Source: Amorphoplanes friuliensis DSM 7358 (GTDB lineage: Bacteria > Actinomycetota > Actinomycetes > Mycobacteriales > Micromonosporaceae). Taken from it: 64,000 nt of DNA. Both the position numbers and the translations under genes were made by a program. Location: the NCBI RefSeq assembly GCF_000494755.1, contig NC_022657.1:2146001-2210000 (forward strand), given 5' to 3'. Below the pieces are notes generated by a model. The model saw only the letters and a list, made by a program, of their open reading frames with translations. It was not told the origin of the DNA and did no database searches. This document shows, in pieces, positions 36,160-47,187 of the stretch; the first letter of the stretch is position 1, and every line of letters starts with the position of its first letter.

Positions 36160-37191
36160 ATGAGGCCCGGGGACCGCATGCTGCCGCCGCTGACCCGCGG
36201 CTTGGCGCGTGGAGGCACGTCCCCGGCCCGGCTGCGGATCATGACCGGGCTGGCGCTCGCCTCGGCGGCCGCCCTGCTGGTCACCGTGGTCCGGGTCGCC
36301 GACCGCGGCCCTGAGCTGGAAAAACCGACCGGTGACGTGGTCCGGGTCGGTGTGGTCGAGGGCCAGTCGGTCTCGGGTTACCTGCGGTCGAGCCGTGGTG
36401 AGCTGGCCGCGCTGCTGCCGTCGTCCGGTTCGCCGGCCGCGGGGGAGACCTGGGCGCTGGTCAGCCTGACCGCCTATCTCGCACCGGACAAGCTGCAGGC
36501 CGTGCTCGAGGGCACCCCGGTGGCGCAGGTCTACGCCCGCGCGCCGCTGGAGGGTCTCCGCACGCCGGTCGTGAAGATCCCCGTCTACCGGATGCCGCAG
36601 GACGTCGTCGCCGGGATGCTCAACGCCGCGCTGGCCCGCGACCAGGAGCAGGCCGACTACCGCAAGCTCGCCGACGAGCTCGAGGGTGACGGTGTCAACG
36701 AGATCCGGCTGCGGCGGGCGTACGACAACGCCGCGCAGACCGCGGCGTCGGAAGCGGCGGCGTACAGGGCGCACTGTGCCTGTGTCTTCGCGGCCGTGGT
36801 GCGCGCGGCGCCGGGTGTGCTCGAAGCGCTCGCGGGCCGTCCGGAGGTCCGGGTGGTGGATCCCGCGCCGGAGGTCAGGCGGCTGGACCGCACCGAATTC
36901 CGGCCCGTCCTGCCCGAGCAGACCACCACGGTGCCCGAGGACGACGAGTCGTCCCGGGCGGCCGTGCCATCGCGGTCGGAGAGTGTTGCCCCGGTAACCC
37001 CTGCGCCACTACCCTCATCCTCCGGGGCGGCTGTGACATCTGCCTCACCCGATGGCCCCGCAGTGGGGTCCGGCCCTTCAGCCCCGGCAGTTCAGGAGAG
37101 CGCTGCCGTACCCTCCGCACCCCCGCCGAGCGCGGGCCCTGACGTGCCGTCCACTGCACCAGGAGCATCTCGCGGCGCTTCCGGGCGTTGA
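36160..37191 (+). CDS. Membrane-anchored protein of unknown function
   Basis: No family recognised. One transmembrane segment near residues 25-43 follows a short basic start, so the bulk is likely outside. Residues 60-240 look folded, with VGVVEGQSVSGYLRSSRGELAALLP and a helical middle (MLNAALARDQEQADYRKLADELE), and a CACVF pair of cysteines near residue 206. The last 90 residues are rich in Pro, Ser, Thr and Ala, as in surface proteins. It follows the pseudouridine synthase by 27 bases and may share its transcript. Partly similar proteins are expected in related actinomycetes, but I cannot assign a role. Confidence 0.75.
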   Translation: MRPGDRMLPPLTRGLARGGTSPARLRIMTGLALASAAALLVTVVRVADRGPELEKPTGDVVRVGVVEGQSVSGYLRSSRGELAALLPSSGSPAAGETWALVSLTAYLAPDKLQAVLEGTPVAQVYARAPLEGLRTPVVKIPVYRMPQDVVAGMLNAALARDQEQADYRKLADELEGDGVNEIRLRRAYDNAAQTAASEAAAYRAHCACVFAAVVRAAPGVLEALAGRPEVRVVDPAPEVRRLDRTEFRPVLPEQTTTVPEDDESSRAAVPSRSESVAPVTPAPLPSSSGAAVTSASPDGPAVGSGPSAPAVQESAAVPSAPPPSAGPDVPSTAPGASRGASGR

Positions 37192-37373
37192 AATCCCCGG
37201 GCCGGCGCGTACGCGTGGGTGCACGTGCACGAGCGTTGTGCCGATGGGTGATCAAGACCGCCTGGCATTTGCGGGCTGTGGGTGTGGCCTGAATAGGGTT
37301 GGCGTCCGTAGCCTGTCGAGGGCGAAGGAAAAGAGTCGAGCAGGCACACCGAGCAGTCGCAGGGAGGACAGCC

Positions 37374-39035
37374 GTGGACGGGACCGAGACCGGCTGGGGC
37401 CGGCCTGCGGAACCAGCCCCGCGTTGGCGGGCGCTGCTCGACCGTGCCCGTCATGGTTCCCGGGCCGCCGAGGAGCAGGCCGACGCCGAGCGTGAGGACG
37501 CGGAGGCCGAGGCCCGCCGTCAGGCGGGCGGTCAACAGCGACCCACCGGCCGTCCGTTCAATCCTCTCGATCCCCGGCAGAGCGAGCAGTCCCGCGGGGG
37601 TTACGAGCAGCGTCAGCCGCCGCCACGCCCGGTGAACCCACTAGATCGCCGGCCCGGACGGGCCACCCTGGGCGAGCGCCTGGGCCAGTCCGAGCCGCTG
37701 GCCCCGCCGCCGGTCGAGCCGGGCCGTCGCGAGCAGCGCCCGCTCAGTCCGCTCAGCCCGCTCAGTCCTCTCGCCGAGCAGCGCCCGGTCAACCCGCTGG
37801 CCGAGCACCGGCCGGTCAATCCGCTCGCCGAGTCGCGCCGTCAGTCCCGCATCGGCGAGGGCTTCCAGGCGCGGCCCGCGGCGAACGAGGAACCGCACAG
37901 CTTCTTCAACCCCCCGACCCGGTCCCCGTCGACCGGCCGCGGTGGCCCCGATCTGGCGCCCCCGCCGACCAGCCGGGGCGCCGCCTCGGTCGGTTCGGCC
38001 TCCGTGATGCCGCCGCCGACCATGTCTCCGCCGACCATGTCTCCGCCGACCATGTCTCCGCCGGCGCTGTCTCCGCCGGCGCTGTCTCCGCCGGCGCTGT
38101 CTCCGCCGGCGCTGGCACCGCCGGCCCTGGCACCGCCGGTCGCGCCACCGGCGCTTCCGGCGACGACCGCTCCCGCGCCGACCTCACCGGCACCGGCCCG
38201 GATCGAGTGGCGTCAGGCCCGGCCCGAGCAGGAGGACCGCTCGGTCGCCGTGCTGCGCCGCAAGCTCGACAAACCGCGGGTCGTGGCCTTCGCCAACCCC
38301 AAGGGTGGCGTGCACAAGACGACCGCCACGGTGCTGGCCGCCGCCACGATCGGCAGCGTCCGCGGCCGCGGCGTCGTCGCCTGGGACGACAACGAGCTGC
38401 GCGGCACGCTGGGCCTGCGCGCGGGCAGCGCCCGGCACGCCCGGACGATCCGCCACCTCGTCAGCGAGCTGCTCGAGATCGAGAACATGCACGGCGAGGC
38501 GCTGATGTCGCACCTCGACGACTTCCTGCGGCACGCCTCCGACGGCTCCTACGACGTGCTCGCCGGTGAGGAAAATCCGCGGTTCGCCCAGCGGCTCGAC
38601 CAGAGCACCGTGCGCCGCGTCATGGACCTGCTCCGGCGGACCCACGACGTGATCTGCGTCGACACCGGCAACAACGTCGAGAGTGTCAACTGGCAGACCG
38701 TCATGCGCAGCGCCGACCAGCTGGTCATCACGACGGTTCCGCGCGAGGACGCCGCGTTCACCGCCGACTGGATGCTGGACGTGCTCAACGAGACCGGCAT
38801 GGAGGACCTCGTCTCCAACGCCGTGACGTTGATCTCCTGCCCGTCGCCCGGCAAGCTGCCGCTGCTCGACGATCTGGCCAAGCACTTCGCCACCCGGACC
38901 CGTGCGGTCGCGGTCGTGCCGTACGACCCGGCGCTCGAGGTCGGGTCATCGATCGAATACAGCGTGTTGCAACCGGAGACCCGGCAGGCCTGGATGCGCG
39001 CCGCCGCTGTGATGATCGAGCCATTCGCCGAATAG
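37374..39035 (+). CDS. MinD/ParA-like ATPase with long proline-rich N-terminus
   Basis: A 553-residue protein. Residues 1-295 are low-complexity: charged start, Arg/Pro-rich repeats (RPVNPLAE), then short tandem repeats of SPPTM and SPPAL. Residues 300-553 form a SIMIBI ATPase with deviant Walker A NPKGGVHKTT, where the usual glycine before the lysine is histidine, followed by VICVDTGNNVESVNW as switch region. The fold resembles MinD-like ATPases linked to type VII secretion and plasmid-type ParA proteins. No parB or parS-like partner lies beside it. GTG 37374 has AGGGAGG six bases upstream. Confidence 0.85.
   Translation: MDGTETGWGRPAEPAPRWRALLDRARHGSRAAEEQADAEREDAEAEARRQAGGQQRPTGRPFNPLDPRQSEQSRGGYEQRQPPPRPVNPLDRRPGRATLGERLGQSEPLAPPPVEPGRREQRPLSPLSPLSPLAEQRPVNPLAEHRPVNPLAESRRQSRIGEGFQARPAANEEPHSFFNPPTRSPSTGRGGPDLAPPPTSRGAASVGSASVMPPPTMSPPTMSPPTMSPPALSPPALSPPALSPPALAPPALAPPVAPPALPATTAPAPTSPAPARIEWRQARPEQEDRSVAVLRRKLDKPRVVAFANPKGGVHKTTATVLAAATIGSVRGRGVVAWDDNELRGTLGLRAGSARHARTIRHLVSELLEIENMHGEALMSHLDDFLRHASDGSYDVLAGEENPRFAQRLDQSTVRRVMDLLRRTHDVICVDTGNNVESVNWQTVMRSADQLVITTVPREDAAFTADWMLDVLNETGMEDLVSNAVTLISCPSPGKLPLLDDLAKHFATRTRAVAVVPYDPALEVGSSIEYSVLQPETRQAWMRAAAVMIEPFAE
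38016..38133 (+). repeat. 15-bp tandem repeats in the ATPase gene
   Basis: About eight in-frame copies of CCGACCATGTCTCCG or CCGGCGCTGTCTCCG encode SPPTM and SPPAL pentapeptides. Identical neighbouring copies point to recent slippage expansion; copy number probably varies between strains. Confidence 0.85.
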
Positions 39036-39119
39036 GACGGGTGTCACCGGTGCCACCCGCCACCGGTCCGGACTAGGCTCTCGGAGTCCGGATCCGCAGG
39101 CGGTAAAAGGGGGCCCTGG

Positions 39120-42100
39120 GTGTCTGACTCGTTCGTGCACCTCCATGTGCACACCGAGTATTCGATGCTCGACGGCGCAGCCCGGCTCAAGGATCTGTTC
39201 GTCGAGGCCAATCGCCTCGGCATGCCGGCGGTGGCGATCACCGACCACGGCAACATGCACGGGGCGTACGACTTCTTCAAGCAGGCGACCGCGGCCGGGG
39301 TGACCCCGGTGATCGGCATCGAGGCCTACGTCGCCCCCGAGTCGCGGCTGCACAAGGCGCGGGTCAAGTGGGGCCGGCCGGAGCAGAAGAGCGACGACAT
39401 CTCCGGTAACGGCGCGATCACCCACAAGACGATGTGGGCCCGCAACGCCCAGGGCCTGAAAAACCTGTTCCGCCTGAGCTCGCGGGCGTCCATGGAGGGC
39501 CACTACGTCAAGTGGCCCCGGATGGACATGGACATCATCGCGGAGCACGCCGAGGGCATCATGGCGACGACGGGCTGCCCGTCCGGCGCGGTGCAGACCC
39601 GGCTGCGGCTGGGCCAGTTCGACGAGGCGCTGAAGACCGCCGGGCAATACCAGGAGATCTTCGGCAAGGACAACTACTTCCTCGAGATCATGGACCACGG
39701 TCTCGAGATCGAAAGACGGGTCCGCGACGGCCTGCTGGAGATCAGCCGCAAGCTCAACATCCCGCCGCTGGTCACCAACGACTCGCACTACACGCACGAG
39801 TCCCAGGCCGAGGCGCACGACGTCCTGCTCTGCGTGCAGACCGGCAGCAACATCGCCGACCCCAACCGGTTCCGCTTCGACGGCGGCGGCTACTTCGTGA
39901 AGTCCGCCGACCAGATGCGCGCGGTCGACTCCTCCGACGCCTGGCTGCAGGGCTGCCGGAACACCCTGCTGGTGGCCGAGAAGGTCGACACCGAGGGCAT
40001 GTTCACCTTCAAGAACCTGATGCCCCGCTTCCCGGTCCCCGACGGCGAGACCGAGGAGTCCTGGTTCCGCAAGGAGGCGTTCGAGGGCCTCAAGCGGCGC
40101 TTCCCGGACGGCATCCCGGAGACGCACATCAAGCAGGCGGAGTACGAGCTCGGCATCATCATCCAGATGGGCTTCCCGTCCTACTTCCTCGTGGTCGCGG
40201 ACTTCATCCAGTGGTCCAAGAAGCAGGGCATCGCGGTGGGCCCGGGCCGTGGCTCGGCCGCCGGCTCGCTGGTCGCGTACGCGATGGGCATCACCGACCT
40301 GGACCCGCTGCCGCACGGGCTGATCTTCGAGCGCTTCCTCAACCCCGAGCGTGTGTCGATGCCCGACGTCGACATCGACTTCGACGAGCGCCGCCGCGGC
40401 GAGGTCATCCGGTACGTCACCGACCGCTGGGGCGAGGACAAGGTCGCCCAGATCGCGACCTTCGGCACGATCAAGGCCAAGGCTGCGATCAAGGACTCCG
40501 CGCGGGTGCTCGGTTACCCGTACGCCGTGGGTGACCGCATCACCAAGGCGATGCCGCCGGCCGTGATGGGCAAGGACATCCCGCTCTCCGGCATCTTCGA
40601 CAAGGACCACAAACGGTACGGCGAAGCCGGCGAGATGCGCACGCTGTACGACACCGATCCGGACGTCAAGAAGGTCATCGACACGGCCCGCGGCATCGAG
40701 GGGCTGATCCGCCAGACGGGTGTGCACGCGGCCGGCGTCATCATGAGTGCCGAGCCGATCATCGACCACATCCCGCTGATGCGCCGGGCGGCCGACGGCG
40801 CGATCATCACGCAGTTCGACTACCCGACCTGCGAGACGCTCGGCCTGCTCAAGATGGACTTCCTGGGCCTGCGCAACCTGACGATCATCGACGACGCGGT
40901 CAAGAACATCGAGCTCAACCACGGCCGCAAGCTCGACCTGCTGGCGCTGCCGCTGGACGACAAGCCGACGTACGACCTGCTGGCCCGGGGTGACACGCTC
41001 GGCGTCTTCCAGCTCGACGGCGGCCCGATGCGCTCGCTGCTGCGCCTGATGAAGCCTGACAACTTCGAGGACATCTCCGCGGTGCTGGCGCTCTACCGGC
41101 CCGGCCCGATGGGTGCCGACTCGCACACCAACTACGCCCTGCGCAAGAACAAGCTCCAGGAGATCACCCCGATCCACCCCGCCCTGGAGAAGGACCTCGA
41201 GGAGATCCTCGGCCCGACCTACGGCCTGATCGTCTACCAGGAGCAGGTGCAGCGGGCCGCGCAGAAACTGGCCGGTTACTCGCTGGGCCAGGCCGACCTG
41301 TTGCGCCGGGCCATGGGTAAGAAGAAGCGCGAGGTCCTCGACAAGGAGTACGTCTCGTTCCGCGACGGGATGAAGAACAACGGCTATCCCGACGACGCGA
41401 TCAAGGCGCTGTGGGACATCCTCGTCCCGTTCGCCGACTACGCCTTCAACAAGGCGCACACGGCGGGCTACGGCCTGGTCTCGTACTGGACCGGCTACCT
41501 CAAGGCGAACTACCCCGCGGAATACATGGCGGGTCTGCTGACCAGCGTCGGCGACGACAAGGACAAGATGGCGATGTACCTGGCGGACTGCCGGCGCATG
41601 GGCATCCAGGTCCTGCCGCCGGACGTCAACCAGTCCGCCGGCCCGTTCACCCCGGTCGGCAAGAACATCCGCTTCGGCCTGGCCGCCGTGCGCAACGTCG
41701 GCCACAACGTGGTCGAGGCGGTCGTGCGCTGCCGCAAGGAAAAGGGCGAGTACGGCGACTTCTACGAGTTCCTGTCGAAGGTCGACGCCGTCGCCTGCAA
41801 CAAGAAGACCATCGAATCCCTGATCAAGGCCGGTGCGTTCGACTCGATGGGGCACACCCGCAAGGGATTGCTCGCCGTGCACGCCGAGGCCATCGACGCG
41901 TACGCCGATGTCAAGAAGAACGAGGCGGCCGGTCAGTTCGACCTGTTCGCGTCGTTCGGTGAGGACTCCGGCGCGGGCAGCGCGGCGACCGTCGCGATGC
42001 CGACCATCGGTGACAGCGAGTGGGACAAGCGCGACAAGCTCGCCTTCGAGCGCGAGATGCTCGGCCTCTACGTCTCCGACCATCCGCTGGCCGGGCTCGA

Positions 42101-42656
42101 GCAGCTGCTGCACAACTCGGCCGACACGACGATCGCCGCCCTCAACGAGGAGGGTTCGGTCCCGGACGGCCAGATCGTCACGCTCGCCGGCATCCTCACC
42201 GGTGTCCAGCGGCGCATGACGAAGCAGGGCCGCCCGTGGGCGTCCGCCACCCTGGAGGACCTGGCCGGCGGGGTCGAGGCGCTGTTCTTCCCGAACACCT
42301 ACGAGGTGATCGGCCAGTACATCGCCGAGGACGCCATCGTGATCGTCAAGGGCCGGGTCGACCGCCGCGACGACACACCGCGGATCATGGCGATGGACAT
42401 GTCGATGCCCGACGTGACCCACAACCCGGACACCAAGCCGATCACCCTGACCATGCCGATCACCCGGTGCACCCCGCCGCTGGTCGACGAGCTCAAGGAG
42501 ATCCTGGTCTCGCACCCGGGTGACGCCGAGGTGCACGTCCATCTGCAGAACGGCAGCCGCACCACGATCTTCCGGCTCGGCGCCGTGCGTGTCGCGCCGA
42601 CACCGGCGCTGCGGGCCGACCTGAAGATGATCCTCGGGCCGTCGGCGGTGCTCTGA
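39120..42656 (+). CDS. dnaE: DNA polymerase III alpha subunit
   Basis: A 1178-residue replicative polymerase of the DnaE1 type. The PHP domain starts [18 protein letters not shown] near residue 5, the polymerase core contains [20 protein letters not shown] and the catalytic [16 protein letters not shown], and the C-terminus holds the helix-hairpin-helix, OB and tail regions. No intein is present. GTG 39120 follows AGGGGG. A TAGGCT at 39074-39079 may be its -10 element. Length and order match actinobacterial DnaE1. Confidence 0.97.
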   Translation: MSDSFVHLHVHTEYSMLDGAARLKDLFVEANRLGMPAVAITDHGNMHGAYDFFKQATAAGVTPVIGIEAYVAPESRLHKARVKWGRPEQKSDDISGNGAITHKTMWARNAQGLKNLFRLSSRASMEGHYVKWPRMDMDIIAEHAEGIMATTGCPSGAVQTRLRLGQFDEALKTAGQYQEIFGKDNYFLEIMDHGLEIERRVRDGLLEISRKLNIPPLVTNDSHYTHESQAEAHDVLLCVQTGSNIADPNRFRFDGGGYFVKSADQMRAVDSSDAWLQGCRNTLLVAEKVDTEGMFTFKNLMPRFPVPDGETEESWFRKEAFEGLKRRFPDGIPETHIKQAEYELGIIIQMGFPSYFLVVADFIQWSKKQGIAVGPGRGSAAGSLVAYAMGITDLDPLPHGLIFERFLNPERVSMPDVDIDFDERRRGEVIRYVTDRWGEDKVAQIATFGTIKAKAAIKDSARVLGYPYAVGDRITKAMPPAVMGKDIPLSGIFDKDHKRYGEAGEMRTLYDTDPDVKKVIDTARGIEGLIRQTGVHAAGVIMSAEPIIDHIPLMRRAADGAIITQFDYPTCETLGLLKMDFLGLRNLTIIDDAVKNIELNHGRKLDLLALPLDDKPTYDLLARGDTLGVFQLDGGPMRSLLRLMKPDNFEDISAVLALYRPGPMGADSHTNYALRKNKLQEITPIHPALEKDLEEILGPTYGLIVYQEQVQRAAQKLAGYSLGQADLLRRAMGKKKREVLDKEYVSFRDGMKNNGYPDDAIKALWDILVPFADYAFNKAHTAGYGLVSYWTGYLKANYPAEYMAGLLTSVGDDKDKMAMYLADCRRMGIQVLPPDVNQSAGPFTPVGKNIRFGLAAVRNVGHNVVEAVVRCRKEKGEYGDFYEFLSKVDAVACNKKTIESLIKAGAFDSMGHTRKGLLAVHAEAIDAYADVKKNEAAGQFDLFASFGEDSGAGSAATVAMPTIGDSEWDKRDKLAFEREMLGLYVSDHPLAGLEQLLHNSADTTIAALNEEGSVPDGQIVTLAGILTGVQRRMTKQGRPWASATLEDLAGGVEALFFPNTYEVIGQYIAEDAIVIVKGRVDRRDDTPRIMAMDMSMPDVTHNPDTKPITLTMPITRCTPPLVDELKEILVSHPGDAEVHVHLQNGSRTTIFRLGAVRVAPTPALRADLKMILGPSAVL

Positions 42657-42699
42657 TGGTCCGCAGCGGCCGCACAGACGGACCTGGCAGGATCGGGGA

Positions 42700-43434
42700 G
42701 TGAACCCCAGCCAGGAGCCGGCCCCACAGCATTACGAGCAGGCCGGCTATTCCTACGGCCCGCCGCCGCCCGAGGTGGTGGCCTGGGAGCAGCCCCGGCC
42801 GCTGCGCCGCTCGTGGAGCCGCATGGTGTCGGTCGCCGTGCTGCTGACCGTGGCGCTGGCCGTCGCCGGCGCACCGCTCGGTCTGCTCTGGTCGTGGCTC
42901 TCGCCGTCGGTGCCGGTGATCAACGCCGGCCAGAACGGCATCGTGGTCAACGACCCCTCACCCGAGGAGTACATCGCGGCGGACGGGTGGTTCACGCTGC
43001 TCGGGTTCGGTTTCGGTCTGCTCGTCGCCGTGCTGATCTGGCTCGTCCTGCGCCGCGACCGCGGTCCGGCCCTGCTGCTCGGGGTGGCCTTCGGCGGCCT
43101 GGCCTGCTCGGTCGTGGCCTGGCAGGTCGGCCGCCTGGTCGGGCTCAGCGCCTGGAACTCGTGGCAGGACACCTCGGCGCCCGGTGACACGTACTCCCGG
43201 CCGCCGGACCTGCAGGCGTACGGCGCCCTGCTGGTGATCGCCTTCGCCGCGGTCATCGTCACGACGCTGCTGGCCGGCTGGTCCAACGACCCCGACCTCG
43301 AGCGTCCCGGCGCCAAGCCCGGTTACGGCAACAACCTGGACGACGAGCTCAGTTCGGGCTCACCGGACGGGCCAGGTCCGACAGCGGCACCGGCACCGCC
43401 CGCACCTTGGCCAGCAGACCCGCCTCGCGGTTGA
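42700..43434 (+). CDS. DUF2567 family membrane protein
   Basis: A 244-residue protein with four transmembrane segments (near residues 42-62, 95-115, 122-142 and 166-186), a proline/tyrosine-rich cytoplasmic start and a C-terminal tail. The pattern PLGLLWSWLSPSVPV and EEYIAADGWFTLLG fits DUF2567, an actinobacterial family of unknown function. It starts with GTG 43 bases after dnaE. Its last 86 bases overlap, on the opposite strand, the end of the next gene. Confidence 0.85.
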   Translation: MNPSQEPAPQHYEQAGYSYGPPPPEVVAWEQPRPLRRSWSRMVSVAVLLTVALAVAGAPLGLLWSWLSPSVPVINAGQNGIVVNDPSPEEYIAADGWFTLLGFGFGLLVAVLIWLVLRRDRGPALLLGVAFGGLACSVVAWQVGRLVGLSAWNSWQDTSAPGDTYSRPPDLQAYGALLVIAFAAVIVTTLLAGWSNDPDLERPGAKPGYGNNLDDELSSGSPDGPGPTAAPAPPAPWPADPPRG

Positions 43435-44059
43435 GCAACCGCAGCTCGGTGCGCAGCCGGGTGGCCGTGTCGGGCGCGGCGAGCAGCTCCTGACGCTCGT
43501 CGGTGGTCAGCTGCGCGGTCGCCGCGATCAGGTGCGACAGCACGGTCGGGTCGTCCGGCACCTGGTCGAGCACCTCGGAGTCGGGTCGCAGCAGGTCGAG
43601 ATAGGTGCGGAAGGCCGCCAGCGCCCGGGGAGCCAGCAGCGTCGACACGGGGTCGGTGACCTCCTCGTCGGGCAGCCACTCGACCTCGGCGGTCACGTAG
43701 GGCTGCGTGTCCGCGGTGATCGCCACCACCCGGAACCGCCGCCGTCCGACCGTGACGATGTCGAAGCGGCCGTCGGGCAGCTCGGTGACCTGCCGCAGCT
43801 CGGCGGTGCAGCCCACGGCGTAGAGCTGGTCGACGGTGATCGGGGTCTCGTCGGCGGGTCGCTCGGCGTCACCGTCGGGCGCCGCGACCTCCCAGCCGTG
43901 CCGCAGGGTCACCACACCGAACTCGTGCGGTTCGTCGTCGGTCGACGCGACCAGGTCGCGCACGAGCGAGCGGTACCTCTCCTCGAAGATGTGCAGGGGC
44001 AGAACCAGGCCGGGGAAGAGCACCGTGCCCAGCGGGAAGACCGGGATAATCGCGCCCAC
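43349..44059 (-). CDS. LON substrate-binding domain protein
   Basis: A 236-residue stand-alone Lon N-terminal (LAN) domain protein without ATPase or protease parts. It begins with IIPVFPLGTVLFPGLVLPLHIFEERYRSL, the hallmark of the family, and is helical at the C-terminus. Function is unknown; such proteins may bind peptides or act with proteases. It is convergent with the DUF2567 gene and overlaps it by 86 bp at the 3' ends. Confidence 0.92.
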   Translation of the reverse strand: MGAIIPVFPLGTVLFPGLVLPLHIFEERYRSLVRDLVASTDDEPHEFGVVTLRHGWEVAAPDGDAERPADETPITVDQLYAVGCTAELRQVTELPDGRFDIVTVGRRRFRVVAITADTQPYVTAEVEWLPDEEVTDPVSTLLAPRALAAFRTYLDLLRPDSEVLDQVPDDPTVLSHLIAATAQLTTDERQELLAAPDTATRLRTELRLLNREAGLLAKVRAVPVPLSDLARPVSPN

Positions 44060-44195
44060 GGTGCGAGCGTATCGGGATGGTCGCGGTCCGCGCGCCTCCC
44101 GCCCCGGTGATCTTCCCCCTCGGTACCCCCAAAAGCGGCAAAGCGTGCGTTCCCAGTGCCTGGAATGGCGCCGGAAGGCTGTCGGGGGTGCCGCC

Positions 44196-44201
44196 TAGAC
44201 T
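44196..44201 (+). promoter_or_regulatory. Candidate -10 element of the his operon (leaderless)
   Basis: TAGACT ends six bases before the hisD GTG at 44208, which puts the predicted transcript start at the start codon. No ribosome binding site is visible. A convincing -35 is not seen. Confidence 0.5.
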
Positions 44202-44207
44202 TGACCC

Positions 44208-45518
44208 GTGCTGAACCGGATCGACCTGCGCGGCTCCCACCGGGACCCCCGCGGTCTGCTGCCTCGTGCCCAGCTCGACGTCTCCACCGCCGTCGAGAAG
44301 ATCCGCCCCGTCGTGGAGGCGGTCCGGGAGCATGGGTTCTCGGCGATCCGCGAGGCGACGGAGCGATTCGACGGTGTGGTCCTGGAACGCCTGCGGGTGC
44401 CCAAGGAGGCCATCACGGCGGCCGTCGACAACCTCGAGCCCGACGTGCGGGCCGCCCTGCTCGTGGTCATCGAGCGTGCGCGCAAGGTCCACGGCGACCA
44501 GCGGCGCACCGACATCACCACCCAGGTCGTGCCCGGTGGCACCGTCATCGAGCGGCACGTGCCGGTCAGCCGGGTCGGCCTCTACGTCCCCGGTGGCCTG
44601 GCGGTCTATCCGTCCACCGTGGTGATGAACGTCGTGCCCGCCCAGGTGGCCGGCGTCGAGTCCCTGGTCGTGGCCAGCCCGCCCCAGCCGGAGAACGGCG
44701 GCCTGCCCGACGCCCGTGTCCTCGCCGCGTGCGCGCTGCTCGGCGTCGACGAGGTCTACGCGGTCGGTGGCGCTCAGGCCGTCGCCATGCTCGGGTACGG
44801 GTCGGACGGCGCCGACGAGGACGACCGCTGTGCTCCCGTCGACGTCATCACCGGCCCGGGCAACATCTGGGTGACGGCGGCCAAGCGGCTGCTGCAGGGC
44901 ACGGTCGGCATCGACTCCGAGGCCGGTCCCACGGAGATCGCCATCCTGGCCGACAGCACCGCCTCGCCGGTGCACGTCGCGGCCGACCTGATCAGCCAGG
45001 CCGAGCACGACCCGCTCGCCGCGAGTGTGCTGGTCACCGACTCGCCCGAGCTGGCCGAGGCGGTCGAGGCACAGCTCGCCGTGCAGGTGCCGGCGACCAA
45101 GCACGAGGCGCGGGTGCGTGAGGCCCTCGGCGGCCGGCAGTCCGGGGTCGTGTTCGTCGACGACCTCGAGCAGGGTCTGCGGGTGGTCGACGCGTATGCC
45201 GCCGAGCACCTCGAGATCCAGACCCGGGACGCGCGGGCCCTGGCCATGCGGGTACGCAACGCCGGCGCCATCTTCGTCGGCGCCTATTCGCCGGTCTCGC
45301 TGGGTGACTACGCCGCGGGCTCCAACCACGTGCTGCCGACCGCGGGCTGCGCCCGGCACTCGTCCGGCCTGTCGGTGCAGTCGTTCCTGCGCGGCATCCA
45401 CGTCATCGAGTACGACGAGGCGGCGCTGCGGGAGACCGCGCCGCACGTGGTGGCGCTGGCCAACGCCGAGGACCTGCCCGCGCACGGTCAGGCCGTGACG
45501 GCGAGGTTCCCGTCGTGA
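44208..45518 (+). CDS. hisD: Histidinol dehydrogenase
   Basis: A 436-residue zinc enzyme for the last two steps of histidine synthesis, oxidising L-histidinol to histidine with [51 protein letters not shown] and [17 protein letters not shown] are all intact. GTG start; probably the first codon of the mRNA. The stop overlaps the hisC start as GTGA. Confidence 0.96.
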   Translation: MLNRIDLRGSHRDPRGLLPRAQLDVSTAVEKIRPVVEAVREHGFSAIREATERFDGVVLERLRVPKEAITAAVDNLEPDVRAALLVVIERARKVHGDQRRTDITTQVVPGGTVIERHVPVSRVGLYVPGGLAVYPSTVVMNVVPAQVAGVESLVVASPPQPENGGLPDARVLAACALLGVDEVYAVGGAQAVAMLGYGSDGADEDDRCAPVDVITGPGNIWVTAAKRLLQGTVGIDSEAGPTEIAILADSTASPVHVAADLISQAEHDPLAASVLVTDSPELAEAVEAQLAVQVPATKHEARVREALGGRQSGVVFVDDLEQGLRVVDAYAAEHLEIQTRDARALAMRVRNAGAIFVGAYSPVSLGDYAAGSNHVLPTAGCARHSSGLSVQSFLRGIHVIEYDEAALRETAPHVVALANAEDLPAHGQAVTARFPS

Positions 45519-46579
45519 CCAGTCTCGACGACCTGCCGCTGCGCGACGACCTGCGTGGCAAGTCGCCCTACGGCGCGCCGCAGCTCGACGTCGCGGTGCG
45601 GCTCAACACCAACGAGAACTCCTATTCCGTACCCGACGCCGTGGTCGACGCGATCGCCAAGGCCGTGCAGGCGGAGCTGAAGGACCTCAACCGCTACCCC
45701 GACCGGGACGCGGTGGCGCTGCGCACCGACCTCGCCGACTACCTCGGTCACGGGCTGAGCACGGCGAACGTGTGGGCAGCCAACGGTTCCAACGAGGTCC
45801 AGCAGCAGCTGCTGCAGGCGTTCGCGGGGCCGGGACGCACCGCGCTGGGCTTCGGTCCGTCCTACTCGATGCACCCGCTGCTCGCGGCCGGCACCGGCAC
45901 ACGCTGGGTCGGCGCTCTGCGTGACCCCGACTTCGGGCTCACACCCGCGTCCGCGGTCGAGCAGATCGCTCAGCACGCGCCCGACCTGGTGTTCCTCTGC
46001 TCGCCCAACAACCCGACCGGCACCGCCCTCGACCCGTCCGTGGTCGACGCCGTCCTCGAATCGGCGCCGGGCATGGTCATCGTCGACGAGGCTTACGCCG
46101 AGTTCGCCCGGCCGGGCACACCCAGCGCGCTGGGGCTGCTGCCGGGACACCCGCGGCTCGTGGTCACCCGCACGATGAGCAAGGCGTTCGGTTTTGCCGG
46201 CGGGCGGCTCGGTTATCTCGCCGCCGACCCCGCCGTGGTCGACGCGGTGCAGCTCGTCCGGTTGCCCTACCACCTGTCGGCGCTGACGCAGGCGGCCGCG
46301 CGGGCGGCGCTCGCCCATCGTGACGCCCTGCTGGTCACGGTCGACGCGATCAAGCAGCAGCGCGACCGCATCGTCGAGACCCTGCGCGCCCGCGGTGTCC
46401 GGGTCGCCGACAGCGACGCCAACTTCGTTCTCTTCGAGGTCGGCGGCGATCAGCACGCCGCCTGGCAACGCCTGCTCGACCGGGGTGTCCTCGTCCGCGA
46501 CGTCGGCCTGCCCGGCTGGCTGCGGGTCACCGCCGGCACCGAATCCGAAACCGACGCCTTCCTGGGAGCATTGAAGTGA
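45515..46579 (+). CDS. hisC: Histidinol-phosphate aminotransferase
   Basis: A 354-residue class II PLP aminotransferase converting imidazole acetol phosphate to histidinol phosphate. [13 protein letters not shown] near the N-terminus, [18 protein letters not shown] and the PLP-lysine motif [15 protein letters not shown] are present. GTG 45515 overlaps the hisD stop; its own stop overlaps the hisB start, so all are translationally coupled. Confidence 0.96.
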   Translation: MTSLDDLPLRDDLRGKSPYGAPQLDVAVRLNTNENSYSVPDAVVDAIAKAVQAELKDLNRYPDRDAVALRTDLADYLGHGLSTANVWAANGSNEVQQQLLQAFAGPGRTALGFGPSYSMHPLLAAGTGTRWVGALRDPDFGLTPASAVEQIAQHAPDLVFLCSPNNPTGTALDPSVVDAVLESAPGMVIVDEAYAEFARPGTPSALGLLPGHPRLVVTRTMSKAFGFAGGRLGYLAADPAVVDAVQLVRLPYHLSALTQAAARAALAHRDALLVTVDAIKQQRDRIVETLRARGVRVADSDANFVLFEVGGDQHAAWQRLLDRGVLVRDVGLPGWLRVTAGTESETDAFLGALK

Positions 46580-47187
46580 GTCGCTTCGCGCGCATCGAGC
46601 GCGTCACCAACGAGACCAAGGTGCTCGTCGAGATCGACCTCGACGGCACCGGCAAGGGTGACCTGTCGACGGGTGTGGGGTTCTACGACCACATGCTCAA
46701 CCAGCTCGCCAAGCACGGTGGCTTCGACCTCACCGTCCGCACCGAGGGTGACCTCGAGATCGACGCGCACCACACCATGGAGGACACCGCCATCGCGCTG
46801 GGCGACGCGTTCTCCCGGGCGCTCGGTGACAAGGCCGGCATCCGGCGCTACGGCTCGGCGACGATCCCCATGGACGAGGTGCTGGTGCGGGCGGCCGTCG
46901 ACCTGTCCGGCCGGCCGTACGTCGTGCACGAGGAGCCGGAGCTGGCGCCGTACATCGGGCCGGTCTATCCGACCAGCATGACCCGGCACATCTTCGAGTC
47001 GTTCGGCCACGCCGCCCGGGTGACGCTGCACGTCAGCGTGCTGCGCGCGGCCCGCGACGGTGGCAAGGCCGACGCCCACCACGTGGTGGAGACGCAGTTC
47101 AAGGCGTTCTCGCGGGCGCTGCGCGAGGCCGTCGAGATCGACCCGCGCAACGCCGGTGCGCTCCCGTCGACGAAGGGCGTGCTGTGA
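46576..47187 (+). CDS. hisB: Imidazoleglycerol-phosphate dehydratase
   Basis: A 203-residue manganese enzyme of histidine synthesis, of the single-function type without a phosphatase domain. The metal-binding motifs [25 protein letters not shown] and AHHVVE are present. GTG start overlapping hisC; its stop overlaps a small membrane gene. Confidence 0.96.
   Translation: MSRFARIERVTNETKVLVEIDLDGTGKGDLSTGVGFYDHMLNQLAKHGGFDLTVRTEGDLEIDAHHTMEDTAIALGDAFSRALGDKAGIRRYGSATIPMDEVLVRAAVDLSGRPYVVHEEPELAPYIGPVYPTSMTRHIFESFGHAARVTLHVSVLRAARDGGKADAHHVVETQFKAFSRALREAVEIDPRNAGALPSTKGVL

Noticed and set aside
37374..39035. Plasmid-type parAB partition locus
   Set aside because: No parB-like gene or parS repeats beside it and the neighbours are dnaE and housekeeping genes.
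38946..42542. 1198-codon minus-strand frame opposite dnaE
   Set aside because: Typical GC-rich shadow frame; rich in Arg, Val, Asp and His without domain features, whereas dnaE on the plus strand has complete motifs.
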